Of a DNA stretch of 64,000 bases, positions 56,010 to 64,000 are shown one piece after another. The notes under the pieces are model-generated. The model made no database searches. It saw only the letters and a list, made by a program, of their open reading frames with translations, and was not told where the DNA came from. The DNA comes from Ichthyophis bannanicus. Taxonomy: Eukaryota; Chordata; Amphibia; Gymnophiona; Ichthyophiidae. How positions within the stretch are numbered: position 1 is the first letter of the stretch; each line of letters starts with the position of its first letter. The position numbers were made by a program, and so were the translations under genes. The stretch spans positions 585,434,438 to 585,498,437 of the forward strand of contig CM066033.1 in NCBI GenBank assembly GCA_033557465.1, given 5' to 3'.

Positions 56010-56107
56010 CCCCAAAGGTTCAGGACTAGACTGGAGGGACGCTAAGGAAGGTGAAATTAGACTTACCTGCTAATTGTTGTTCCTTAAGGAACTCCAGTCT
56101 AGTCCTG
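56010..56107. repeat. DIRS-C internal complementary region
   Basis: 56,010-56,047 is the exact reverse complement of the left terminus 46,941-46,978 (38 of 38). 56,050-56,107 is the reverse complement of the right terminus down to 56,589, with a few differences. Between them, 56,048-56,049 is AA (TT on the other strand). The region starts 24 bp after the recombinase stop codon. Confidence 0.88.
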
Positions 56108-56426
56108 TATCCCACCCGAGTTCTTACATGGACTATAGCCTGAAGCCACTGATGTGTAACAGGTAAGCTGGTCGAGTGACAGTACAGGTTATAGACCATA
56201 ATGGGAGGGATTCATTTCAGGGGATTTTTTTAGAGGCAATCTATATCCTTCATGACAGGAAATAGGGATCTCAGCATGTCAAAGATGTTAGGTATGATTT
56301 AGGTGGAACACGAAGATTTCAGAATGTGTTCTATTAATTTATAGAGTTATCCGTTAGGTTATGTGGAATTTGTTAGTAGAGTTTGCTACTTAATTGCTCC
56401 GGTGAGTCTGCTTTGTCAATAGGTTA

Positions 56427-56541
56427 CTGGAGTCAGGAGGCGGATCCTGTGTATTTATACCGGTGTCATCAAAAGGATGACGTTTCTCAGTCTCCAAGCT
56501 GCTAGAGGAGGAGCAAGACCCCAAAGGTTCAGGACTAGACT
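56427..56541. repeat. DIRS-C right inverted terminal repeat
   Basis: 115-bp inverted partner of 46,956-47,070. The terminal 48 bp beyond it (56,542-56,589, with ttccttaaggaacaacaatt) are specific to the right end and are copied in reverse in the ICR. Confidence 0.88.
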
Positions 56542-56591
56542 AGAGTTCCTTAAGGAACAACAATTAGCAGGTAAGTCTCTACTTTCACCTT

Positions 56592-56936
56592 ATTGGGTCA
56601 CCATGTGTAGGTGTACAAAACAGGTATGTTTTGAGGGATGAATGTGTTGAATCATAACACCTACAGGTTGCTGCCACCCTCCCCGCCCCCCCCCCCCCAC
56701 AGTATAGGACTTTCGACTGTGATGTGTGGGGGTGTGAGTATAGAAGATAAATGAATTTTTATGGATTCACATGTGCCTATAGTTGGCATTCTGTCCTCTG
56801 TTTCTGCTGCAGATGGGTGGCCAGGATCATGGAGGTGAGTGCCTCTGGCCATTTTTTTTAAGTGGTTTTATATTGACATACATGTGTCCTGCAGTGCCCC
56901 ACAGCCTATTTTACATGTGTACATAGGGGCAGGGGA
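56592..56936. other. Right flank of DIRS-C; spacer
   Basis: No gene. A C/G-rich run (cccgcccccccccccccac) lies at 56,681-56,699. Confidence 0.3.
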
Positions 56937-57300
56937 CTACTACTACTACTAGTCATGTGTATAGCGCTACAGGATGTACGCAGAGCTGTACATATAGACA
57001 CAGTCCCTGCTCATCAGAGCTCACAGTCTAATCAAGACAAAACACATAGCGAAACTGGGGAGTAGAGTATGGAAAAGAGAATGAGGAGCTTCAGGATCCA
57101 AAAGCAGCCTCAAAGAGGTGGGTTTTTAGCATGAATTTGAATAGGGCTAGAGAAGGAGCCCAATTCACAGACTCGGGTAGTTTTGTTCCAGGCATATGGA
57201 GCAGCAAGATGGAATGATCGAAGTCTGGAGTTGGCAGTGGCAGAGAAGGGCATAGATAAAAGGGATCTGCCAGAGGAGCAGACTAGGGGTTTTAAATAGT
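56937..57300 (-). mobile_element. L2-E: 3' end of the L2-D family
   Basis: The plus-strand start ctactactactactagtcat, then tatagcgctacaggatgtac and ccctgctcatcagagctcac, matches 43,121-43,220. The minus strand reads FHLAAPYAWN near 57,205. A 5'-truncated copy. Confidence 0.7.
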
Positions 57301-57305
57301 TGGTA

Positions 57306-57733
57306 ATAGTGGTTCCCAAACTATTGCCCACTAATACCCTGTCTGTAACACATTACAATTCACTAGATCCCAGATGATGAAAACAAAATAGTGGACCCCC
57401 TCTGTAATATACTTCATCTTCCTCCCCCTTATTTATCCAAAACATAATGGCATCAGTGGTGGCAACAGTAGCAGCAATTGCCATGGGGCCCTGTGTGTCA
57501 GTGCATGCTCAATCTGGTACTGTGCATGGGTCTTTCTAACAGAAAGCCCAGTTGGTACAATGGGCAGGGTCTGTGAACATTCACTGACTCAAGCCACATG
57601 TTGACTGACACTGTTGGGCACAGGTCACACTGAACTTCCTGAGGTAGGGAGAGCAGCTCTCTTTCTGTGACCCTGTTCATAGATGATGTGACAATATTTA
57701 GAGTCCCAACCCATAGTTTGGGAACCGTGGTTT
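57306..57733. mobile_element. hAT-type MITE
   Basis: Left end gtggttcccaaactattg (57,308) and right end tagtttgggaaccgtgg (57,715-57,731, reverse complement ccacggttcccaaacta) form terminal inverted repeats of a common hAT style. About 425 bp with no ORF for a transposase. A clear 8-bp duplication is not visible. Confidence 0.6.
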
Positions 57734-60179
57734 TAATTGTTAAATACATGTATCCTGCTATGTCCCCACAGCCTCTTGTTACTGTGTATTTCAGAGCAGG
57801 GGGCCAGGGCTGTAATGTATGTGTCTACTTGATGAACATGTGAATTGTAGGGCCCCCACATAGGTGTTGTAGTGTGTCTATAGGCTGGGGTCACTGAAAG
57901 CAGCATGTGAACAAGAAACTTTCTCTGTTCACTGTGACCAAATGGCCTAATTACAGCTGTTTTTGTATTCTTGTTGCACAGCTGCTATGCTATGACTAAT
58001 AATAAATGTCATCCTCATGTTGAACAAGAGTCCAGTTGCTTGCCTCCACCTCTGTACTGGTGTGGTGCATAGTGTGTCGTCATCACTCAGAGTTTACAAG
58101 GTTGTCAGATTCCCCTCTTCAGTGCTGGCTAGTCTGGTTGGACAATGTAGGTGGATGTGCTATGGGTCGCTAAAAGTGGCACAGAAGCTTGCTGTGCACT
58201 CTGGGCAGTCATGAACCTTGGTGTTGGGTAGTAGTGAGGGAAGGTGCTGAGCACAGCAGCAGAGGGCTTTTGCATATCTAGCGTGTGCATGCCTGCATGT
58301 GTGTGTGTGTCTGCATGTGTGTGTGCATGCCTGAGCATGTCTACACCCCACACTGACCAGTATATGTACATGTGTCACTGGCCACTGTACACTCCTAGCC
58401 CTGTGTATGATAGTAGATTGTAACACTGACTACCTGGCATTGGCCTGGCCTTGGGTCTGTTATCATGGCCATTATGTGGCCTTTTATTAGGACAGAAAAC
58501 TTAAAATGGGGGCTTATATGACAGGAGAGGGGGGTGAAAGAGTTGTGGCGGTGACGGGGCCAGAGCCATGTAGCACAGTTCATTGGTCATGGGCAGCACA
58601 GAAAGGTTATTTGCATACCTCTACAAGGGGATCTTACACAAAACTTACAGGGTAATGTACCACACTCTGAGAGATGCAAGTCAGGAAGCCACACATATAC
58701 CTCTAGACCTAACAAATAACAGCTAGGTGCAGCCAGGTCTGGGGTTTGTAGATCGTCACAGATGCCATAACATAAACCATTTGTGGGTGGTGATTACATG
58801 ATTATGTATGCTGTGTTGACCTACATGATGCCATGGGGAGTTAGGATGGCCATTGTTGCCTCAGGGCTGGGTGTTCCCCAAAAAAGGCCTAGCAAGGGTT
58901 CTAGAGAGCATTATATGCTCCTCACTAGATGGCTGTGAGCATGCATCCATATGATGGGAGGGCATGGCTCCCCATGCCTATTGGGCTTGCAGAAGCTGTC
59001 CCAGGTCCAGTGCTCTGACCAGCCTGTTGGGGATCGGTGATATTTGGGGTATACATGATTGTGTTCTGCAGCAGCATTGCTGTGCCCACCATTCATCCTT
59101 CATCCATACCCAGAGCCAGCGTGACTATTACAGTACCACTGGTCCAGGAAGTCAGCAACAGAGGGGGTGGAATGCAACAGCGTTGCAGCCCCAGAGGTTC
59201 AAGGTAAGTGCTGTGGAGCTGTTTGAGGCTATTTCTGCCATTGCAGGCCCTTGACAGGGGCAGCAGCAATGGGCCATCCCTGGACCACTGATGTGCTAGG
59301 CAGTCGCCTAGTTTGCCTAATGGTCATGCCGGCCCTGGACATGGGTGAATGGAGGGCACAGCAATGCAGCTGCAAAACACAACTGTGTACACCCTAAATA
59401 TCACAGACCCACAACAGGTTGGTCAGAGCATGCAAACAAAGTCTGCATCGGGCATTGGAGAGGGTGGAAGCCAAACAGAATCGCAGCACTAGACATTTAA
59501 GGTAAGCTCTGCAGGGTTGTTTGAGGTCATTGCTGCCACACAAGTCCTGGAGAGGGGCGGCAGTGGGTGCCGGGGAGAGAGCAGGAGTGGGAACAGGGTG
59601 GACACAAGGGAAGAGGTTCACCTAGAATGCCTCATATCCTTGCACCATCCGTGCCCATGTTGTATTCTTTTTGGGAAGCCGCTGGCTGTTTAACTAGCAT
59701 TAGAGGCATGTATTACCAGCGTGTAATACAATCTATAAACGCAAATACAGGACAATGGATACCTGGTACTGCTAGCTAAACAGATGCCTCCTCTTGGGGG
59801 TTCTAGCTACAGGGCTCCCTATTCCTTCCTGTTCCATCTGGGTTCCTGATGGAACGTTCACACAGGTGAGCCTCAAACCAGTAACCCTTGCATCCACAGG
59901 TGGGTGCCCTGCTGGTGTAACCATCAAGATCTCTGGGTGCCTGCTATGATGCAGCCACGTTTTTACCCTTCAGTATTTCATGTGTATGCAAGGTTGTTGT
60001 CTGTTGATCAGCATGGATACACCTACATGCAATGTGCAACTGGTGGATAAGTGTCAGCATTCCTTGCTGTCCTTTTCTTACTGTATTGCAATTGCACTGG
60101 TCTAGTGTATGAAATAATGTGCTACATGTGCAGTTATGAGAGAGGTGATATGAGTCTGTGAGCATACAGCCTTAGGGCT
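57734..60179. other. Sparse intergenic DNA with a TG repeat and a hAT end
   Basis: No coding signature over about 2.4 kb. A (TG)n/TGCA-rich microsatellite lies at 58,284-58,345. At 59,290-59,338 (gcctagtttgcctaatggtc, ending gccggccctg) a hAT-like terminus is visible; its partner end was not found. Confidence 0.4.
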
Positions 60180-60928
<749 letters not shown>

Positions 60929-61338
60929 TTTCTCCAGGAACAAGCAGGAAGTCATTTCTCACTTATGGGTGACATCGGCACCGACGGAGTCCGCGCGGAA
61001 CAATTCCCCAGCTTTCAAAGAAAGCCTTTGGGATTGCTGCCACACATGCGTGGTCCTCTTCCCGCCCAAGGGTGCCATCTTGCTCAGTCTCCCATTTTCC
61101 GTGGAGCCCTTTGGACGCACGTCCTCATCTCTCGGAAAAAGTTTTTTTTTTTTCGCCTTACAGAATTTTCCGGTTGCACCGGTCCTCTACCCGTCCTTCC
61201 CCTGCTCTATTTTTTAGAGCTATCGGGGATACTTTTTTTTTTTATTTTCATTTTTTTGTTATGGGCTTCGCACCCTTTTTTCTTCTCTAACCGCTGGCCG
61301 CGTGGGTCTTCGACCTCGCAGGGGCCATTTTTGCCCCC

Positions 61339-62590
61339 ATGGCCACCAGATTCAAAAAATGTGATAGATGCTCTAGGAAAATGTCGCTTACAGACACTCA
61401 TGACTGCTGTCTGCGGTGCCTTGGAGCCAACCATGATCCAGAGCTCTGTTAGCTCTGCAAGAAAATATCCTCTAAGGCCCTGTTCAGCCGTAAGCAAAAG
61501 TCTGAAGACATTTCCCAAAAGGCCGCCTTGGAGTCCCCGGTGGTGCCCTCCGTTGTCTCTCCTCCGGTGGGTTCCCCCCTACGGCCCTGCATTCTCGGCG
61601 GCACTCTGACCAGGGGTCTCCCGAGGTGGAGCGGCGCAAAAAGAAGAAGGCCTCGATGTTGCTGTCCGGGGCTTCCGACAAGCGCGAGCGCTCCCTTGCC
61701 GGGTCACTTAGCCCCCTTCGGCGTTCCCGAGAGTCAGACAAGGAGCAGAAGCGGAGGCCTCGGGCAGAGTCTCCCAGTCTCCTGAGGGTCGTCCCGGTGA
61801 GGACCTCTTCTCCTCCTCAACGCCCGACCTGGTGACCCCTGGATCGGCGTCGCAGGGCCCCACGCCCATGTGGGTGTCCTACATGCTGGCGCTGGAACGC
61901 AGCGTTTCTGTGTTCATTGCTTCCCAGCAGGTGCTCACTGCCAGCTTTGCTGACTTGTGTCCTTAGACCGCGGGTCCCTCGCGTGGGACACCCAAATCTG
62001 TCCAGGAAACCCCTGAGAGCCATGGGCCTCGTGAGGATCCTCAACGTCGGTCTCGCTCGCCCTCCCGTTCTTCAGAGGCGAGATCCTCCAGGGCCTCCAG
62101 CACCAGGCCGCTGGCAATTGGACATGGCGATCTGCCCGGCTCGGACTCCTCGACCGATTTCTCAGAGTGGGAGTCCAATGGGGACACCTCCCCTGAAACC
62201 CGTACCCACTGAGATCTTCTGTCGGACCCCTCACAGCCCGCGTTCCAGCGGTGCTTGCCACCCAAAGACACCTCCTTCCTGGTGTTTATTCAGGACATGG
62301 CACGGACCCTTAACCTGGTCACCCAGGCTGAGGAGGACCCTCGTGCTGAGGAACTCGACATTCTTCAGTACGAGTCCCCGCCCAGGGAATCCCTTACTGT
62401 GCCTGTACTTCCTATTCTATCTCGGCGGCTGCTCCACATGTGGGAGGCCCCGGCCTCGGTCCCCATCGTAAGCAAGTGCCTTGACACGATGTACAAGGTA
62501 CAACGTGGGTCAGGCTTCCAAAAGAACCAACTCCCACACACCTCGATGGTGGTAAAATTGGTTATGAGGAGGCAAAAGAACCCGAAATCG
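61339..62590 (+). pseudogene. DIRS-D gag-like protein, truncated
   Basis: The frame from ATG 61,339 reads CDRCSRKMSLTDTHDCCLRC with a CxxC...CxxC pattern, then LGANHDPELC and a TAG before LCKK. DIRS-A has the same block. Downstream, frames change several times (Arg/Ser-rich text near 61,620-61,790), and a 120-codon stretch at 62,255-62,617 has no motif I can name. The sequence folds back at 62,590. Confidence 0.6.
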
Positions 62591-62658
62591 CACGAGGGTC
62601 CTCCTCAGCCTGGGTGACCAGGTTAAGGGTCCGTGCCATGTCCCGAATAAACACCAGG
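62278..62658. repeat. 69-bp inverted duplication at the end of DIRS-D
   Basis: 62,590-62,658 is the reverse complement of 62,278-62,346 with one mismatch by eye. The arms are separated by 243 bp. The second arm ends exactly where retroviral pol-like sequence starts. Confidence 0.8.
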
Positions 62659-64000
62659 CTCCAAGTTTTCCCTGGGTCCCCAGGAACCTATGGTCAACTT
62701 AAAGATTGGGGACCAGTACATGGACTTTATGGTGGATACGGGGGCCGAACATTCAGTAGTGGCTAAGCCAGTGGCTCCCTTGTCTTCCCGATCTGTCACT
62801 ATTGTTGGCGCCACTGGAACTAGAATCACAAGACCTTTCCTGCAGAACCGTGCCTGTGAATTGGGGGGACGGAAGATAACACATCAGTTCCTGTACATAC
62901 CTGAATGCCCAGTTCCCCTTTTGGGCCGAGACATGCTTGCTAAGCTCCAGGCGCAGATATCCTTTGTTGAAGGAGGGAGAATGGAGATGACTGTGAACTC
63001 GGAATCTGCTGGCCTGATGGTGCTGACTGTCCCCCAAGAAGAAGAATGGCGGTTCTATAGTCCACCTTCATCCAAGGCAGCGAGCCCCCGTATACCCACC
63101 AACATCTTAGCTCCGCCCGGAGTGTGGGCGGAGGATAATCCTCCTGGCCTAGCAAAGAATATAGCTCCTGTACTTGTCACCCTTAAACCAGGAGCTGAAC
63201 CAGTGCATGTGCGACAATATCCTCTCCCACGACCAGCAATTGAAGGCATTCATTGTCACCTCAAGAAATTACTACAGTATGGACTCCTCAGAGAATGCCA
63301 ATCGCCCTGGAACACCCCCCTCCTCCCAGTCAAGAAGCCTGGGACAGGTGACTACCGCCCAGTGCAGGATTTGCGACGAGTGAACAGTGCAGTTGAAACC
63401 ATACATCCAGTAGTACCGAATCCTTACACCCTCCTGGGACTGATTCCATCAGAAGCTACTCATTTCACCGTTCTAGATTTAAAAGATGCCTTTTTCTGTA
63501 TCCGCCTGGCATCTGCCAGCCAACTTTTGTTTGCATTTGAATGGGAGAACCCCACTACAGGAAGACGAGGTCAACTCACTTGGACTCGCTTGCCTCAAGG
63601 ATTCAAGAATTCACCCACCATCTTCAGTGCAGCTCTCAACCAAAATCTCTCAAACTACTCTGTAACTCCAGGAAAAAGAATCTTACTTCAGTATGTAGAT
63701 GATTTGCTTATAGCCACCAGCTCCAAGTCTGAATGTGTGCAAGCCACCAGTGATCTCTTGCACCTCTTAAATGAAGCCGGATACAAAGTCTCAAGAGCCA
63801 AAGCACAGCTGTGCCAAACTGAAGTGAAATACCTGGAATTTCATCTATCCAAAGGAATCCGAAAATTGGGACTTGAGCGGAAGGAAGCAGTGTGCTGCAT
63901 CCCAACCCCCACCACCAGAAAACAGGTGCGGGCCTTCTTGGGAGCTGCGGGCTACTGTCAGATATGGATACCCAATTTTGCACACTTGGCAAAACCCTTG
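62659..64000 (+). mobile_element. Endogenous retrovirus, gammaretrovirus-like, internal fragment
   Basis: Protease-RT sequence of gammaretroviral type begins at the DIRS-D junction and runs off the window. No LTR, gag matrix/capsid or primer-binding site is seen at the left edge, so the provirus is truncated or rearranged there. Confidence 0.8.
62690..64000 (+). CDS. pol: ERV pol: protease and reverse transcriptase (partial, open at window end)
   Basis: The frame is open from 62,651 (after TAA at 62,648) through all 437 codons from Met 62,690 to the window edge, with no stop. The protease has DTGAEHS at codons 16-22 and a later LLGRDML block, the usual retropepsin flap-to-end pattern. RT starts with a proline-rich linker and QYPLPRPAIEG, then SPWNTPLLPVKK, DYRPVQDLRRVN, LDLKDAFF (about codon 262), LPQGFKNSP (about 301) and YVDDLL (about 335). 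Gammaretroviral type is inferred from protease-RT spacing and motif wording. The Met is only the first in the frame; the natural product is a gag-pol polyprotein. Intact catalytic residues suggest a young insertion or recent constraint. Confidence 0.85.
   Translation, partial: MVNLKIGDQYMDFMVDTGAEHSVVAKPVAPLSSRSVTIVGATGTRITRPFLQNRACELGGRKITHQFLYIPECPVPLLGRDMLAKLQAQISFVEGGRMEMTVNSESAGLMVLTVPQEEEWRFYSPPSSKAASPRIPTNILAPPGVWAEDNPPGLAKNIAPVLVTLKPGAEPVHVRQYPLPRPAIEGIHCHLKKLLQYGLLRECQSPWNTPLLPVKKPGTGDYRPVQDLRRVNSAVETIHPVVPNPYTLLGLIPSEATHFTVLDLKDAFFCIRLASASQLLFAFEWENPTTGRRGQLTWTRLPQGFKNSPTIFSAALNQNLSNYSVTPGKRILLQYVDDLLIATSSKSECVQATSDLLHLLNEAGYKVSRAKAQLCQTEVKYLEFHLSKGIRKLGLERKEAVCCIPTPTTRKQVRAFLGAAGYCQIWIPNFAHLAKPL

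Larger units (their letters stand above)
46941..56589 (+). mobile_element. DIRS-C: DIRS element with both termini and ICR
   Basis: The order is left terminal repeat, leader, gag, RT, RNase H, tyrosine recombinase, ICR and right terminal repeat. Total length is 9,649 bp including a 3.3-kb RTE insertion (47,799-51,111) and SINE-3 (54,896-55,192), so about 6.0 kb before these insertions, the usual size for vertebrate DIRS elements. Both junctions show a TT dinucleotide (46,939-46,940 and 56,590-56,591), also present as AA on the plus strand at the ICR join (56,048-56,049). No target-site duplication is apparent, as expected for recombinase-mediated integration. Confidence 0.9.
60929..62658 (+). 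mobile_element. DIRS-D: leader and gag of a DIRS-A-type element
   Basis: It starts with ctttctccaggaacaagcagg and a leader homologous to DIRS-A (11,803-11,440). T runs follow at 61,141-61,152 and 61,232-61,254, then gag from 61,339. It stops abruptly at 62,658, after a 69-bp inverted copy of its own gag sequence, where ERV sequence begins. RT, RNase H and YR are absent. Confidence 0.75.

Overview
The window is repeat-packed vertebrate DNA. I found no host exon, no functional tRNA or rRNA gene and no prokaryotic feature. The mix suggests a large-genome vertebrate: DIRS-type tyrosine-recombinase retrotransposons, CR1 LINEs with an esterase-type ORF1, L2-like LINEs, a BovB-like RTE, an L1/Tx1-like element, tRNA- and 5S-derived SINEs, mariner/Tc1/hAT/Harbinger remnants and a gammaretrovirus-like pol. 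An amphibian, perhaps a caecilian, is my best guess; this is inference from element families, not from a gene.

Layout. 1-11,803: a DIRS element (DIRS-A, minus) split by a LINE ('LINE-B', plus), itself split by a near-complete CR1 (CR1-1, minus); a tRNA-SINE sits in the DIRS recombinase. 11,815-15,493: L2 scrap, DIRS leader scrap, then a long L2 (L2-A, plus). 15,788-16,735: decayed mariner. 17,560-26,110: CR1-2 (plus) split by CR1-3 (minus), then CR1-4 (plus) split by L2-B (minus). 26,112-29,170: DIRS-B gag region (minus). 29,284-29,941: 5S-derived SINE and tRNA-type SINE. 29,942-33,089: AT-rich DNA with a GC-rich hairpin element and a three-copy short repeat. 33,090-36,162: internally deleted L1/Tx1-like element with intact ORF1 and a 16-bp target-site duplication. 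36,179-38,205: foldback elements and scraps. 38,488-40,930: LINE-B remnant split by L2-C (minus). 41,190-46,636: CR1-5, L2-D, a perfect 28-bp inverted repeat, two SINEs and a Harbinger-type Myb/SANT remnant. 46,941-56,589: DIRS-C (plus), both termini present, holding a full-length RTE and a SINE. 56,937-60,928: L2-E, hAT MITE, sparse DNA, Tc1 remnant. 60,929-62,658: DIRS-D leader and gag, ending in a 69-bp inverted duplication. 62,659-64,000: ERV pol, open to the window edge.

How the parts relate. DIRS-C keeps the whole architecture expected for a circular DNA intermediate: 115-bp inverted terminal repeats, an internal complementary region (ICR) built from the complements of both termini, gag, RT, RNase H and tyrosine recombinase. 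Both junctions and the ICR agree with crossover at a TT dinucleotide, and an empty site can be predicted. Two SINE-LINE partnerships are visible: tRNA-SINEs share the 3' tail of the L2 copies, and the 5S-SINE shares the 3' tail of the RTE. Coding regions are mostly broken; the best preserved are CR1-1 ORF1, L1/Tx1-like ORF1, the L2 RT frames and the ERV pol frame. Sequence comparisons and counts were made by eye.
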